From Acetobacter ghanensis (GTDB lineage: Bacteria; Pseudomonadota; Alphaproteobacteria; Acetobacterales; Acetobacteraceae): a stretch of DNA of 64,000 nt. Location of the stretch: positions 404,896 through 468,895 of the forward strand of contig NZ_LN609302.1 of NCBI RefSeq assembly GCF_001499675.1, in the 5' to 3' direction. The number at the start of each line of letters is the position of its first letter. The first letter of the stretch is position 1. The notes beneath the pieces are model-generated. The model made no database searches. It saw only the letters and a list, made by a program, of their open reading frames with translations, and was not told the origin of the DNA. Positions 36,551 to 47,398 of the stretch are shown here, piece by piece. Made by a program: the position numbers and the translations under genes.

Positions 36551-37573
36551 ATGGGTTATCGGGTTGCTGTTGTAGGCGCGACAGGTGCTGTAGGACGGGA
36601 AATCCTCAAGACACTGGCCGAACGGGAATTCCCGGTGGATGATATTGTCGCACTGGCCTCCCCTCGTTCCGCGGGACGTGAAGTCTCGTTTGGGGACCGT
36701 GTTCTGAAAGTCCAGAACCTTGAGACCTTTGATTTCAAGGGCTGGGATGTCGGGCTGTTCTCCCCCGGTGGGTCTGTGTCCGCCAAGTATGCACCCATTG
36801 CCGCCAAGGCTGGTTGCGTTGTGATCGACAACACATCCCACTTCCGTATGGAGCCGGATGTGCCGCTGGTGGTGCCCGAGGTAAACCCCCTCGCCCTCAA
36901 GAGCATGAAGCGCAATATCATTGCCAATCCGAACTGCTCGACCATTCAGATGGTGGTGGCGCTCAAGCCCCTGCATGACCTGTTTACGCTCAAGCGGGTG
37001 GTTGTCTCCACGTATCAGGCCGTATCCGGCGCGGGGAAGGATGGCATGGACGAGCTGTTCTCCCAGACCCGTGGCTCCTTTGTGAACGACCCGCCAAAGA
37101 TCGAGCAGTTCCAGAAGCAGATTTCCTTCAACTGCATTCCCCAGATCGACCGCTTCATGGATGACGGTGCGACCAAGGAAGAATGGAAGATGCGAGTCGA
37201 GACCAAGAAGATTCTCGACCCAGACGTGGAAGTTATTGCCACCTGCGTGCGTGTACCGGTGTTTGTCGGTCATTCCGAATCCGTTATTGCCGAGTTTGTG
37301 GAGCCGGTGGACCTGGAGCGTGCCCGTGAGGCCCTGCGGGAGTCCGAGGGTGTTGTGCTGCTCGATCAGCGTGAAGATGGCGGATATGTTACGCCACTGG
37401 AATGCGTGGGTGAGGATGCAACCTATGTGTCACGCCTTCGTGTCGATCCGACTGTTCCGCACGGTCTGGCCTTCTGGTGTGTGGCCGATAATCTGCGGAA
37501 AGGCGCGGCTTTGAACGCGGTGCAGATTGCTGAAACGATGGTTGCGCTCGACCTTCTGCCCAGACACGCCTGA
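36551..37573 (+). CDS. asd: Aspartate-semialdehyde dehydrogenase
   Basis: NADPH-dependent enzyme leading to lysine, methionine, threonine and peptidoglycan diaminopimelate. The N-terminal VAVVGATGAVGRE, the catalytic Cys129 in NPNCSTIQ and the HSESV segment are intact; 340 aa. A GGTGG site precedes the ATG. It is followed after 137 bp by sdhC with no obvious terminator. Confidence 0.97.
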   Translation: MGYRVAVVGATGAVGREILKTLAEREFPVDDIVALASPRSAGREVSFGDRVLKVQNLETFDFKGWDVGLFSPGGSVSAKYAPIAAKAGCVVIDNTSHFRMEPDVPLVVPEVNPLALKSMKRNIIANPNCSTIQMVVALKPLHDLFTLKRVVVSTYQAVSGAGKDGMDELFSQTRGSFVNDPPKIEQFQKQISFNCIPQIDRFMDDGATKEEWKMRVETKKILDPDVEVIATCVRVPVFVGHSESVIAEFVEPVDLERAREALRESEGVVLLDQREDGGYVTPLECVGEDATYVSRLRVDPTVPHGLAFWCVADNLRKGAALNAVQIAETMVALDLLPRHA

Positions 37574-37710
37574 GTGAGAATCCCGCCCCTCTCGGTCTCG
37601 TGTTGATCCGTTGAATTGACCGGCCGGAGGCGCGGGGCGTAGGACAAAAACGATGCAAAACGCTGGATGCAACCAGCGCACAGGGATAGACACGGGGTAC
37701 GAGGCTGACA

Positions 37711-38184
37711 ATGCAGGATATCCGTAAGGCCCTCTATGTAGGGAGCCGAAGTGACGGCACACTGATCCAGCGACCCATGTCGCCGCACTTGCAGGTGTAC
37801 CGTTACCGGCTTTCCATGGTTCTTTCCATTTCGAATCGAATCACGGGAGTGATCGCTACAGCCGGTGCCGCGCTGGGCGTGTTCTGGCTTGGGGCAGCGG
37901 CCAAGGGGCCCAAGGCCTTTGCCACGGCCCGCAAGGTAACGGGCAACCCGCTTGGCCAGTTGGTGCTGGTAGGGTGGCTGGCTTCGGTCGTTTACCACAC
38001 AGTCGGTGGCATCCGGCATCTCATCTGGGATGCGGGGTACCGGTACGACAAGGAAGAGCTGAACAAGGATGGCCCAGTGGCAGTGGGTGTTACAGCCGGC
38101 GTAAGCACCGTGCTGGCCGCTGCCCTGCTTGCTGTGGCAGGTTGCCGCAGAAGCAAACGCGCCAAAGCCGGGAAGGTGTCCTGA
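37711..38184 (+). CDS. sdhC: Succinate dehydrogenase cytochrome b556 subunit
   Basis: Membrane anchor and heme b subunit of complex II, 157 aa with three hydrophobic helices. The SdhC signature RPMSPHLQVYRYRLSM is present. The second signature, normally S-x-x-H-R-x-[ST]-G, reads SISNRITG with Asn for His. The later YHTVGGIRHLIWD supplies the heme-ligand His region. It begins sdhCDAB. Confidence 0.95.
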   Translation: MQDIRKALYVGSRSDGTLIQRPMSPHLQVYRYRLSMVLSISNRITGVIATAGAALGVFWLGAAAKGPKAFATARKVTGNPLGQLVLVGWLASVVYHTVGGIRHLIWDAGYRYDKEELNKDGPVAVGVTAGVSTVLAAALLAVAGCRRSKRAKAGKVS

Positions 38185-38185
38185 C

Positions 38186-38599
38186 ATGAATGCTTCTGTT
38201 CCACATATTGAAGTCATGCGCTCCCAGCTTGGGCGTGCGCGTGGTCTGGGTGCCGGACATTCCGGTGTGGGTCATTGGTGGGCCGAGCGCGTTTCCGCTG
38301 CCAGCCTGTTGCCGCTGTCCACGTGGTTTGTTGTGCAGATGTTCCGCCTTGGTGGCGCAGACCATGCCGAGGTGGTCAAATGGGGCGGCAAGCCCGTTAA
38401 CGCCACAATGCTGGCTGCGCTGATCATCACCACATTCTACCATGCGCAGGTTGGCCTGCAGGTTATTGTGGACGATTACGTGCATGGCAAGGCGCACCTC
38501 CCTACCCGCCTGCTGGTCAAAATCGGTACGTCCCTTCTGGGGCTGCTGGGCGTGTTCGCCGTGATCAAGCTGGTGGCACGGAGCAGCACCGGTAAGTAA
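38186..38599 (+). CDS. sdhD: Succinate dehydrogenase membrane anchor SdhD
   Basis: 137 aa from the ATG at MNASVPHIEVMR, one base after the sdhC stop. Three hydrophobic segments and the AALIITTFYHAQVGLQVIVDDYV pattern (His and the quinone-site Asp-Asp-Tyr shown as HAQ and DDY) identify SdhD. The open frame upstream runs inside sdhC and is not real. Confidence 0.93.
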   Translation: MNASVPHIEVMRSQLGRARGLGAGHSGVGHWWAERVSAASLLPLSTWFVVQMFRLGGADHAEVVKWGGKPVNATMLAALIITTFYHAQVGLQVIVDDYVHGKAHLPTRLLVKIGTSLLGLLGVFAVIKLVARSSTGK

Positions 38600-38716
38600 C
38601 CGGGGCACCTGCCCAAGTATTTAAAGAGCCTTGTGCCGCCGACGGAACAGGTCGGATACGCGGCGGCATGAACCTGAACGACTGACAGGCCGAACGCATA
38701 TGGGAGCGCCGTCACG

Positions 38717-40528
38717 ATGAATGCCAATTCCTCTCCTTCTCGGGGAGCTTACCGGATTATTGATCACGCATATGATGTTGTGGTCGTGGGTGCAGGTGGT
38801 TCGGGCCTGCGTGCAACGCTGGGCATGGGGGCCGCTGGCCTGAGCACCGCTTGCGTAACCAAGGTTTTTCCTACGCGTAGCCACACGGTGGCAGCACAGG
38901 GGGGTATTGGTGCCTCCCTTGGCAACATGGCCGAGGATAACTGGCGCTGGCACATGTACGACACCGTAAAGGGGTCTGACTGGCTGGGGGATCAGGACGC
39001 AATCGAGTTCATGTGCCGTGAGGCCGTGCCCGCAGTACAGGAATTGGAGCACTTTGGTGTGCCCTTCTCCCGTACGGAAGATGGTAAGATCTACCAGCGT
39101 CCGTTTGGTGGCCATATGAGCGATTACGGCAAGGCGCCGGTGCCCCGCGCATGTGCCGCAGCCGACCGTACGGGCCATGCCATTCTGCACACGTTGTACC
39201 AGCAGTGCCTCAAACATAACGTTGAGTTCTTTGTCGAATACTTCGCCATTGACCTGATTATGGATGACGAGGGCGCCTGCCGTGGTGTTATGGCGTGGTG
39301 TCAGGATGATGGGACGATCCATCGCTTCAACGCCAAAACGGTGGTGCTGGCCACAGGCGGTTATGGCCGTGCTTACCAGTCCTGCACATCCGCCCATACC
39401 TGTACGGGTGATGGTAACGGCATGGTCATGCGTGCTGGCCTGCCCACGCAGGATATGGAATTTGTGCAGTTCCATCCTACGGGCATTTACCCCGCAGGCT
39501 GCCTGCTGACCGAAGGGTGCCGTGGTGAGGGTGGTTACCTGACCAACTCCGAAGGTGAGCGCTTTATGGAGCGTTATGCTCCCACGGCCAAGGACCTTGC
39601 CTCGCGCGATGTGGTGTCCCGCGCCATGACGATCGAGATTAAGGAAGGGCGTGGCTGTGGTCCCAAAAAAGACCACATCATGATGCATCTGGAGCATCTG
39701 GGCTCCGACCTGCTGCATGAACGTCTGCCGGGTATTCTGGAAACATCGCGTATTTTTGCTGGTGTGGACGTAACCAAGGAACCCGTGCCGGTTCTGCCGA
39801 CCGTGCATTACAATATGGGTGGTATTCCCACCAATATTCACGGCGAAGTCGTGCGCCCCACAGCGGAAAACCCGGATGCCGTGGTCCCCGGTCTGATGGC
39901 CGTGGGCGAGGCAGCCTGTGTGTCCGTGCATGGTGCAAACCGTCTTGGTACCAACTCCCTGCTCGATCTGATCGTGTTTGGTCGTGCGGCTGCCCGCCGT
40001 GCGGCGGAAGTGGTTAAGCCGACGGACTTTGTGCGCCCCCTCCCCGCCGGTGCGGGTGAAGCTGCGCTGGATCGTCTGGACAAGCTGCGTTACGCCAAGG
40101 GTGGTACCAAGGTTTCCGCCATGCGGGACAGGCTCCAGCGTGACATGCAGACCCATGCCGCCGTGTTCCGCACGGAGGACAGTCTGCAGGAAGGCGTGAA
40201 CAAGATTCGCGAAATCTGGAGTGGTCTGGGCGACATCTCCGTTTCCGATAGCTCACTGATCTGGAACAGTGACCTGATGGAAGCGCTGGAGTTTGAAAAC
40301 CTGCTGGCCAACGCAACCGCCACGCTGGAAAGCGGCCTTGCCCGGCATGAAAGCCGTGGCGCACATGCCCGCGATGACTTCCCCGATCGTGATGACAAGG
40401 AATGGCTCAAACATTCCGTTTCCTGGCTGGATGACAAGGGTGGCGTCAAACTGACCTATCGTCCGGTGCATATGAAAACCCTGACCGACGATGTCGAGGT
40501 TTTCCCACCCAAAAAGCGCGTTTACTGA
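38717..40528 (+). CDS. sdhA: Succinate dehydrogenase flavoprotein subunit
   Basis: Catalytic FAD subunit, 603 aa. [14 protein letters not shown] is the FAD P-loop. SHTVAAQGG carries the His that covalently binds FAD. Substrate-site segments include [13 protein letters not shown] and [14 protein letters not shown]. Length and order are typical. Presence of the whole operon means a complete TCA step here. Confidence 0.98.
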   Translation: MNANSSPSRGAYRIIDHAYDVVVVGAGGSGLRATLGMGAAGLSTACVTKVFPTRSHTVAAQGGIGASLGNMAEDNWRWHMYDTVKGSDWLGDQDAIEFMCREAVPAVQELEHFGVPFSRTEDGKIYQRPFGGHMSDYGKAPVPRACAAADRTGHAILHTLYQQCLKHNVEFFVEYFAIDLIMDDEGACRGVMAWCQDDGTIHRFNAKTVVLATGGYGRAYQSCTSAHTCTGDGNGMVMRAGLPTQDMEFVQFHPTGIYPAGCLLTEGCRGEGGYLTNSEGERFMERYAPTAKDLASRDVVSRAMTIEIKEGRGCGPKKDHIMMHLEHLGSDLLHERLPGILETSRIFAGVDVTKEPVPVLPTVHYNMGGIPTNIHGEVVRPTAENPDAVVPGLMAVGEAACVSVHGANRLGTNSLLDLIVFGRAAARRAAEVVKPTDFVRPLPAGAGEAALDRLDKLRYAKGGTKVSAMRDRLQRDMQTHAAVFRTEDSLQEGVNKIREIWSGLGDISVSDSSLIWNSDLMEALEFENLLANATATLESGLARHESRGAHARDDFPDRDDKEWLKHSVSWLDDKGGVKLTYRPVHMKTLTDDVEVFPPKKRVY

Positions 40529-40552
40529 TCCGCAGGGCAAAGGGAGGCGAAC

Positions 40553-41335
40553 ATGGTCGAACTCAGACTGCCGCGCAACAGCACCATAGGGAAAGGTCAG
40601 ACCTTTCCCGCTCCGGCCGGCGCAAAGAATGTTAAAACCTTCAGGGTTTACCGTTGGTCTCCGGACGATGGTAAAAACCCGGTCATAGACTCATACGAGC
40701 TTGATCTGGATACAATCGGGCCAATGGTGCTGGATGCCATTATCCACATCAAGAATGAAGTGGACCCCACATTAACGTTCCGGCGCTCCTGCCGTGAAGG
40801 GATCTGTGGGTCCTGCGCCATGAACATTGATGGCGAAAACACCTTGGCGTGCCTTAAACCGATCAAAAGCATAAAGGGTGATGTACGGATTTATCCGTTG
40901 CCCCATATGCCGATTGTAAAAGATCTGGTGTCCAATCTGGATGGGGCCTACGCGCAGCTTCGCTCCATTCAGCCTTGGATGCAGGCGGATAGCGCACCTC
41001 CTCCGGATGGTGAACGCCGCCAGAGTATTGAGGAACGCGCCAAGCTGGACGGTATGTGGGAGTGCATTCTGTGCTTCTGCTGCACCACGTCTTGTCCGTC
41101 TTACTGGTGGAATGGGGACAAGTATCTCGGCCCGGCCGTGCTGCTTGCCGCATATCGCTGGATTGCGGATAGCCGTGATGAACATACAGGCGAGCGGCTG
41201 GATTCATTGGAAGATACGTTCAAGCTCTACGCTTGCCGCACTATTATGAACTGCACCCAGACCTGCCCCAAGGGGCTAAACCCGGCCAAGGCTATTGGCC
41301 GGATCAAGGAACTACAGATCGAACGCAAGATCTGA
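40553..41335 (+). CDS. sdhB: Succinate dehydrogenase iron-sulfur subunit
   Basis: 260 aa. The [2Fe-2S] site is [15 protein letters not shown] with a later CLKP. The second domain has [16 protein letters not shown] for [4Fe-4S] and CTQTCPKGL for the 3Fe-4S side. It starts 24 bp after sdhA and ends in a strong terminator. Confidence 0.97.
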   Translation: MVELRLPRNSTIGKGQTFPAPAGAKNVKTFRVYRWSPDDGKNPVIDSYELDLDTIGPMVLDAIIHIKNEVDPTLTFRRSCREGICGSCAMNIDGENTLACLKPIKSIKGDVRIYPLPHMPIVKDLVSNLDGAYAQLRSIQPWMQADSAPPPDGERRQSIEERAKLDGMWECILCFCCTTSCPSYWWNGDKYLGPAVLLAAYRWIADSRDEHTGERLDSLEDTFKLYACRTIMNCTQTCPKGLNPAKAIGRIKELQIERKI

Positions 41336-41368
41336 CTATATCGGTCCAGTCTGGCAAATGTTCAGGAG

Positions 41369-41401
41369 AACCCGGCAGAGCTTTTTCTGCCGGGTTTTCT
41401 G
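41369..41401 (+). terminator. Rho-independent terminator of the sdh operon
   Basis: AACCCGGCAGA and TCTGCCGGGTT form a perfect 11-bp stem with a 6-nt loop followed by TT and more T residues. Confidence 0.93.
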
Positions 41402-41460
41402 TTTGCGCATTGTTGCAGATGAAATTGGCCAATGTTGACGCACAGGGCTGGAGGTGGAAC

Positions 41461-41487
41461 ATGGTGGCCACCCATGCACCTGCATGA
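41461..41487 (+). CDS. Possible 8-codon leader ORF before the phosphatase gene
   Basis: An ATG with a GGAGG site six bases upstream opens MVATHAPA and stops at TGA, whose ATGA overlaps the ATG of the following phosphatase. The phosphatase ATG has no ribosome site of its own, so coupling through this mini-ORF is plausible. A GTG at 41454, in frame with the phosphatase, is an alternative that would make this ORF unnecessary. Confidence 0.4.
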   Translation: MVATHAPA

Positions 41488-42164
41488 CACAAGGGGGTTT
41501 AGTGTTTAACGGCCATCTTTCTTCCCTGACCGGCCGTGCCAGAGCATGGACGGACAGCCTGTTTGTTGATCACGCTGTTCTTCGTCTGGTCTGGACCAAC
41601 TTTCATGCGGTTATTCCCGGCAAGGTTTATCGCTGTAATCACCCAACGCCTGCCCGCCTGCGGAGGGCTGTAAGCAAACTGGGGTTGCGTACGCTGGTTA
41701 ACCTGCGTGGCCACAGGCAATGTGGTTCGGACGCACTCTCGCGCAATGCCGCGGCACAGATCGGGATTACCCATCTGGACATGGCGTTTGAAAGTAGGGG
41801 TGCCCCCCATAAAGACCGTATCCTGCGCTTTGCACAAATGTACCGGGAGTTGCAGTTCCCCATGTTAATGCACTGCAAGTCCGGGGCAGACCGGGCAGGG
41901 TTGGCCTCAGCATTGGTCATTATGTTTGAAGGCGGAACAGCCGAGCAGGCTTTGGGTGAGCTTTCGTGGCGCTATTTGCATTTCCGTCGTTCGCGCACAG
42001 GTATTCTGGATGCTTTTTTCCTACGGTATCAGGCTCAGGCAGAAGGGCGCATACCGTTCATGGACTGGGTGCAGCATGAGTATGATGAGGTTGCCCTCAA
42101 GCAGGATTTTGTAGCAGGGCAGTTTTCCTCTTTCCTGACAGATCAGGTACTTCGTAGAGAATAA
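41484..42164 (+). CDS. Tyrosine/dual-specificity phosphatase-like protein
   Basis: About 226 aa. The CX5R P-loop HCKSGADRAG gives Cys131 and Arg137; upstream, GKVYRCNHPTPARLRRAV and LRTLVNLRG match bacterial Siw14/DSP-like phosphatases that act on phosphotyrosine, inositol phosphates or lipid phosphates. The C-terminal third (RYLHFRRSRTGILDAFF, PFMDWVQHEYD) is typical of a proteobacterial subgroup. Start alternatives are discussed at the leader ORF. It precedes an EamA transporter by 26 bp. Confidence 0.85.
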   Translation: MTQGGLVFNGHLSSLTGRARAWTDSLFVDHAVLRLVWTNFHAVIPGKVYRCNHPTPARLRRAVSKLGLRTLVNLRGHRQCGSDALSRNAAAQIGITHLDMAFESRGAPHKDRILRFAQMYRELQFPMLMHCKSGADRAGLASALVIMFEGGTAEQALGELSWRYLHFRRSRTGILDAFFLRYQAQAEGRIPFMDWVQHEYDEVALKQDFVAGQFSSFLTDQVLRRE

Positions 42165-42190
42165 AAGTATTTTTTAATAAGGGATGTACC

Positions 42191-43108
42191 ATGACACATG
42201 CGGAAGCAGCGCCGCGCAATGTGCCGGGGCTGGCTGTGTGTGCGGCTATTCTGTCTTGGGCCAGCGCCTATCCATTGGTGCGTATGGCGTTGATATATGT
42301 GCCCCCCGTCCCGCTTGCGGCTTTGCGTTATGCTGTGGCGGCGTTGGTGGTGTTGGGCTGGTTCTGCGTGTGTCGGCCAGCCTGCCCGCAGTGGCGGGAT
42401 ATGCCACGGTTCCTGCTGTGTGGGGCTGTGGGGATCGCTCTGTATAATATTCTGTTCAATACGGGCGAGCAGACGGTCTCTGCCGGAGCGACCAGCCTGC
42501 TCATTAACTTTGCGCCGTTTATGTCTGCTTTTGTGGCTGTGGTCTTTTTGGGAGAGACGCTGCCCTTATGGGGGTGGGTTGGCTCGGTTATTAGTTTTAC
42601 TGGCATTGTGTTGATTGGGAGCGAGCAGCCCGGCGGTTTTGGCTTTGGGTCGGGTGCTATGGATGTGCTGGCCGCAGCATTCTGCTCTGCCCTGTATTTT
42701 TTGCTGCAACAGCCTCTGGTCGCGCGATACGGCGCATTGGCGTCAACCGCGTGGATCTTGCTGATTGGGGCGGTGGTATTGCTGCCATGGGTCCCTACAG
42801 GCGTTATGGCTTTGCAGGGTAAAGGGGCGTGGCCGTGGTGTTTGGCAATACTGCTCGGTTTTTTTCCAGCCGTGCTGGGTTATGCGGCATGGGCGCATGT
42901 GGTGGGGCAGATTGGGGTCGCCCGTTCATCGGGTTTTTTATACCTGCTGGCTCCAACAACACTGGTGCTGGCCTATGGCATGACTGGTGAGGTTCCAGCC
43001 CTTAAAACCCTGCTTGGTGGAGCTGTGGTTATGGCCGGGGTGGTGTTGATGCAGACTTATGGCCGCCCGCGCCCCATCCCGGTGGTGCTGCCTGATGGTC
43101 AGACCTGA
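42191..43108 (+). CDS. EamA/DMT family transporter
   Basis: Drug/metabolite transporter superfamily, 305 aa with about ten hydrophobic helices in two EamA repeats (first LSWASAYPLVRMAL ... ALRYAVAALVVLG; second from AAFCSALYFLLQQPLV). Substrate unknown; relatives export amino acids or metabolites. Probably co-transcribed with the phosphatase. Confidence 0.9.
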   Translation: MTHAEAAPRNVPGLAVCAAILSWASAYPLVRMALIYVPPVPLAALRYAVAALVVLGWFCVCRPACPQWRDMPRFLLCGAVGIALYNILFNTGEQTVSAGATSLLINFAPFMSAFVAVVFLGETLPLWGWVGSVISFTGIVLIGSEQPGGFGFGSGAMDVLAAAFCSALYFLLQQPLVARYGALASTAWILLIGAVVLLPWVPTGVMALQGKGAWPWCLAILLGFFPAVLGYAAWAHVVGQIGVARSSGFLYLLAPTTLVLAYGMTGEVPALKTLLGGAVVMAGVVLMQTYGRPRPIPVVLPDGQT

Positions 43109-43114
43109 TCGGCA

Positions 43115-43149
43115 CAAAAAAACCGCTGGAACCATGTGGCTCCAGCGGT
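43115..43149 (-). terminator. Terminator of the tkt-like-gap-pgk operon
   Basis: On the minus strand ACCGCTGGA and TCCAGCGGT form a 9-bp stem with a 10-nt loop, followed by eight T. It lies 28 bp after the pgk stop. Confidence 0.9.
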
Positions 43150-43176
43150 CCTGATGGATAAAAAACGTGCCGAAGT

Positions 43177-44403
43177 TTAGACCGGCAGGGTTTTTTCCAG
43201 CGTAGTGCTAATGGCGGTCAGGCCGGGCAGAACCTTGCCTTCCAGCCATTCAAGGAAGGCACCGCCTGCGGTTGAGACATAGGTCATGTCATGCAGCACA
43301 CCAGCATGGCGCAGGGCGGAAACAGTATCCCCCCCACCGGCAACAGTCTTCAGGCTCCCTGCTTTGGTCAGGCGGCCAGCTTCCTGTGCAACGGCGTTTG
43401 TACCCTCATCAAATGGGGGGAGTTCAAACACGCCAAGCGGGCCATTCCAGACCAGTGTTTTAAGGCCTGCCAGTTTGCTGTTGAGCAGTTTGACGGTTTC
43501 CGGCCCGACATCAAGCGCCATCCAGCCATCGGGGATGGCGGTAACGGGAACGGTGCTGGTTGGAGCACCCGCCATGAAGTCTTCCGAAATTACCACATCA
43601 ACAGGCAGGATCAGGTCGCAGTTCTTGGCCTTGGCCTGCGCCATGATCTGGCGGGCCGTATCCAGCATGTCATCTTCTTTAAGTGACTTGCCGACATTTA
43701 GGCCCTGCGCCGCCAGAAAAGTGTTGGCCATGGCGCCGCCAATAGCCAGCATGTCCACTTTTTCCAGCATGTTTTCCAACAACTGGAGTTTGGTGGAAAT
43801 TTTGGCTCCCCCCACAATGGCCCCTACAGGGCGTTCGGGGTTTTCCAGCGCGGCATACAGAGCCTGCAATTCCGCTTCCATCAGGCGGCCACCAAAGGAT
43901 GGCAGATGGGTGGCAACGCCTGCCGTGGAAGCATGGGCACGGTGTGCGGCCGAGAACGCATCGTTCACATACACATCGCCAAGGCTGGCAAGGGCGGCGG
44001 ACAGAGCCGCGTCATTTTGTTCCTCGCCGGGCTGGAAGCGGGTGTTTTCCAGCAGCAGCACCTCGCCATCCTTCAGGGAGCGGGTGGCTGCTTCGGCATC
44101 GGGGCCAATGCAGTCATGCGCAAAATTGACCGGGCGGCCCAGTGCTGTCGCCAGCGCCGTGGCAATGGGCTTGAGCGACATGTCGGGCACAACCTGCCCT
44201 TTGGGCCGGTCAAAATGGCTGAGCAGAATAACCCGGCCGCCCTTGTCCGCCAGTTCCCGAATGGTGGGTACGACCCGCTCAATGCGGGTCTGGTCGGTAA
44301 CCTGACCGTCCTTCATGGGGACGTTCAGATCAACACGGAGCAGGACGCGCTTACCCTTGGGGTCCAGCTTGTCCAGCGTGGCAAAAGGAAGATTTGTAGC
44401 CAT
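43177..44403 (-). CDS. pgk: Phosphoglycerate kinase
   Basis: Glycolytic ATP-forming enzyme, 408 aa from the ATG at [54 protein letters not shown] and the C-terminal GGGDTVSAL motifs are intact. Its ATG overlaps the gap stop (TAATG). The longer open frame extends into gap and is not used. Confidence 0.97.
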   Translation of the reverse strand: MATNLPFATLDKLDPKGKRVLLRVDLNVPMKDGQVTDQTRIERVVPTIRELADKGGRVILLSHFDRPKGQVVPDMSLKPIATALATALGRPVNFAHDCIGPDAEAATRSLKDGEVLLLENTRFQPGEEQNDAALSAALASLGDVYVNDAFSAAHRAHASTAGVATHLPSFGGRLMEAELQALYAALENPERPVGAIVGGAKISTKLQLLENMLEKVDMLAIGGAMANTFLAAQGLNVGKSLKEDDMLDTARQIMAQAKAKNCDLILPVDVVISEDFMAGAPTSTVPVTAIPDGWMALDVGPETVKLLNSKLAGLKTLVWNGPLGVFELPPFDEGTNAVAQEAGRLTKAGSLKTVAGGGDTVSALRHAGVLHDMTYVSTAGGAFLEWLEGKVLPGLTAISTTLEKTLPV

Positions 44404-45425
44404 TAGAGCGATCCAAAAAGGGCTGCCGTGTCCGACATACGGTTGGAGAAACCCCATTCGTTGTCGTACCAGGAGCACACACGTACCAGTTTGCCACTAT
44501 CCACCAGTGCGGTCTGCGTTGCATCAAAGGTGGAAGAAGCAATGGCGTGGTTAAAGTCGGAGCTAACCAGCGGCGCGGCGTTGTAGGCCAGCGCGTTCTT
44601 CATTTTACCAGAGTCTACAACAGCTTTGATCGCGTTGTTGACGTCTTCCACGCTGCCGGGAACTTTTTTGGGCACAAAGTCGAGCGAGACAACGGAGACA
44701 TTGGCCGTTGGCACACGAATGGCCGTGCCATCCAGCTTACCTTTGAGCTGTGGCAGAACCAGACCCACGGCGCGGGCTGCCCCCGTGGAGGTGGGGATCA
44801 TGTTCATGCCAGCGGCGCGGGCGCGGCGCAGGTCCTTGTGCAGGGTGTCCACCGTGCGCTGGTCACCGGTGTAGGAGTGGATGGTCACCATGTAACCACG
44901 CTCAATGCCAAAGGCATCTTCCATCACCTTGGCAATGGGGGCCAAGCAGTTGGTGGTGCAGGATGCGTTGGAGATGACGGTCATGTCCGATGTCAGCACA
45001 TCCTGATTGACGCCGTAAACAATGGTTGCGTCCACATCTGTTGCCGGGGCGGAAACAATAACCTTACGTGCGCCAGCGGCCAGCAGTTGCCCTGCTTTTT
45101 CCTTGGTGGTGAACAGGCCGGTGCACTCCATGGCCACATCCACACCCTGAAAAGGCACTTTGGACGGGTCACGCTCTGCAGAAACGGTGATCGGGTCCCA
45201 TGTCCGGCCATTGGCGGAAATGACCAGTTTGCCGTTTTCCACCCGCACATCCGCAGGCAGGCGTCCATGCACGCTGTCATAGCTCAGGAGGTGGGCGTTA
45301 TCTTCAACGCTGCCCAGATCGTTAATGGCAACCGGCACCACGTCTGTGCGCCCGCTTTCAATAATGCCGCGCAGCACAAGGCGACCGATACGTCCAAAGC
45401 CATTGATGGCGATTTTGACTGCCAT
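44403..45425 (-). CDS. gap: Glyceraldehyde-3-phosphate dehydrogenase
   Basis: 340 aa. NAD-binding INGFGRIGR at the N-terminus, the catalytic Cys in [12 protein letters not shown] and the STGAARAVG and [12 protein letters not shown] segments are intact. It lies between the transketolase-like gene (20 bp) and pgk (overlap), the usual tkt-gap-pgk order. Confidence 0.97.
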   Translation of the reverse strand: MAVKIAINGFGRIGRLVLRGIIESGRTDVVPVAINDLGSVEDNAHLLSYDSVHGRLPADVRVENGKLVISANGRTWDPITVSAERDPSKVPFQGVDVAMECTGLFTTKEKAGQLLAAGARKVIVSAPATDVDATIVYGVNQDVLTSDMTVISNASCTTNCLAPIAKVMEDAFGIERGYMVTIHSYTGDQRTVDTLHKDLRRARAAGMNMIPTSTGAARAVGLVLPQLKGKLDGTAIRVPTANVSVVSLDFVPKKVPGSVEDVNNAIKAVVDSGKMKNALAYNAAPLVSSDFNHAIASSTFDATQTALVDSGKLVRVCSWYDNEWGFSNRMSDTAALFGSL

Positions 45426-45445
45426 GGGATGTGTCTCCGTATTTT

Positions 45446-47398
45446 TTATAATCTTGTTATCGTTAGTGACATGTCCAGGTCTTCCAGCCGGGACGGGGTT
45501 GGGGCGGTCAGGGACGGGTCCTTTTGCGCTCCAGCTGCAAGAAGGCGCGTGAGCACTTTCTCGCAGATCGCTCCGGCTGTAATGCCAAAGCGTTCATACA
45601 CCGCGTTGGCGGGGGCGGATATGCCAAAATCATCCATACCGATGAAAATTCCCTCCGCGCCAAGCCAGCGTTCCCAGCCAAAGCTGCTGGCGGCTTCTAT
45701 ACCGACGCGCAGCCCTTCCCGGCCCAGCACGGCTGAGCGGTAGGTGGCTGGCTGCTGTGCAAAAACCTCCCAGCAGGGGATGGAAACAACGGCCACATTC
45801 AGCCCCTGTTGGCTCAGATGCTGCCCTGCCTGCGTGGCAATGGCAACCTCTGGGCCGGATGCCATAAGTGTGACATGCCGCGGCCCTGTTCCGCAGCTTA
45901 TGAGATACCCTCCGTGGGACGGCCCGCCGTAATGCCCTGCCCGCCTGCTGGCGCGGGGTGGTGGGGGGTGTGGGCAAAGAATGAGCAGGGCCGGGCCTTC
46001 CGGCCAGTTCAGGGCCGCTTGCCAGCAGGCAAAAGTTTCTTCCGCGCAGGCAGGGCGGAAAACAGCCAGATGTGGCATGGCGCGCAGGCTGGCCAGTTGT
46101 TCCACGGGCTGCCAGCCGCCTCCGTTGTCGCTTAGGGCCAGCCCGTCATCCGTTAACAGGTAGAGCACCTTGCTGCGCATGAGGGCGGTCATGCGGAGGG
46201 CGGAGCGCATACGGTCAATGGTCATCATGCCAGCAACCCCACAGGGGAGGACGCCACCATGCCGGGCCATGCCATTCAGCATACCAGCCATGCCGTGTTC
46301 CTGTATGCCGCAAGGTTGTGCCGCATGGCCAAAGGGGGCGGGCAGGTTAGCGCGGCGCGAGCTGCGGGTGCTGGAGGTTGCCGCCAGAATGGTAACATCC
46401 TGCCGTAGGATGGAGAGAGAGCGCAGCCCGGCAAAGGCTGCCTGCTGGGTGGACCCGTTCGGCGCCGTGCGCATGGTCTGGCGCCATACGCGGCCCCAGT
46501 CTTCGCGCATGGTCTGGCGGGCCTTGCCCAGTTGCTCACGTTCAAAATCGGCTCTGGCACGGTGTTGGGCCAACCTACGGAGCCATGAGCGGCGGATGGA
46601 GCTACCGCGCCGGGCGGTGGGGCTCCACGGGCCTGTCAGCTCTTCTTCCGGCGGCATGTCGGGCAGGGGGGAGCAACATTCCGGCATACAGGCCAGCAGC
46701 GTGGGCTTTCTGGCGCGTAGAATGGCCTGCAAGGCCGCCATTATGGCCCCAAGGTCGTGCGCGCGGACCTTGCGCACGCTCCATCCTGATGCGCTGAAGC
46801 GGGCCAGTGAGTCCGAAAAATCCGTCGGGTCAGTCAAGGGGGATGGGCAGACCAGAACAGCCATGCGGTTCAGGCCAAAACGGCTGGCCAGTTGTGCGGC
46901 TTCCAGTGCAACGCCGGTGGCCAGGTCGCTGTCCCGCGCCAGCACCCATGTACGGTGGTTGACCAGAGACCGCCCGTAGCGGTTGGCTAGTTGTTGCTCG
47001 GCCAACGCCATGCCAGCCGCTGCTGCCATACCCTGCCCGGCCGGTCCGGTTGCAATTTCCACCGCGGGGTGTTGGCCATATTCCAGAGTGGTGGGGCTGA
47101 GGCCGTGCGCATCCGGCGCTGTAAGGCGGAGCATGGCGGCCAGCAAAGGCAACATGGCGGAAGATGGAACAACGCAGCGGTCCCGGTCCGGCCAGTCCGG
47201 CACTGCGGGGTCAAAGCGGAGGATGCGGCACCACAGGGCGGTAATGGGCAGGCACATGGTTTGCAGCTCGGCCTGCGTGTCCACTTCGGTTGTGCCTGCG
47301 GTCAGCAGTTTGCGGGCGGCCGTGTCCATGCGCAGTACAAGCGCGTCCTGCGTGGAGGTGGAAGAAGCAGTGTGGTCTGAAGAAGACGTGCTGGCCAT
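45446..47398 (-). CDS. Transketolase-family protein with degenerate active site
   Basis: 650 aa that align along a transketolase ([68 protein letters not shown]). Key residues are lost. The thiamine diphosphate motif GDG is RDSD, and its Asn partner (DDN) is CPS. The SGHPG and SNGHGS His, and the His of GTHDSHG and GPTHQP, are absent; the last reads GGGWQP. The catalytic Glu survives (IQEHGM), as does the HP after the Gly-rich loop. It occupies the tkt place upstream of gap-pgk. Catalysis is unlikely; a binding or regulatory role is inference. Confidence 0.85.
   Translation of the reverse strand: MASTSSSDHTASSTSTQDALVLRMDTAARKLLTAGTTEVDTQAELQTMCLPITALWCRILRFDPAVPDWPDRDRCVVPSSAMLPLLAAMLRLTAPDAHGLSPTTLEYGQHPAVEIATGPAGQGMAAAAGMALAEQQLANRYGRSLVNHRTWVLARDSDLATGVALEAAQLASRFGLNRMAVLVCPSPLTDPTDFSDSLARFSASGWSVRKVRAHDLGAIMAALQAILRARKPTLLACMPECCSPLPDMPPEEELTGPWSPTARRGSSIRRSWLRRLAQHRARADFEREQLGKARQTMREDWGRVWRQTMRTAPNGSTQQAAFAGLRSLSILRQDVTILAATSSTRSSRRANLPAPFGHAAQPCGIQEHGMAGMLNGMARHGGVLPCGVAGMMTIDRMRSALRMTALMRSKVLYLLTDDGLALSDNGGGWQPVEQLASLRAMPHLAVFRPACAEETFACWQAALNWPEGPALLILCPHPPPPRASRRAGHYGGPSHGGYLISCGTGPRHVTLMASGPEVAIATQAGQHLSQQGLNVAVVSIPCWEVFAQQPATYRSAVLGREGLRVGIEAASSFGWERWLGAEGIFIGMDDFGISAPANAVYERFGITAGAICEKVLTRLLAAGAQKDPSLTAPTPSRLEDLDMSLTITRL

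Noticed and set aside
38621..40156. 511-codon open frame antisense to sdhA
   Set aside because: Shadow of codon bias in sdhA; no family resemblance and no ribosome site.
44547..45743. 398-codon open frame antisense to gap
   Set aside because: His/Gly/Asn-rich translation typical of an antisense shadow; gap is unmistakable on the other strand.
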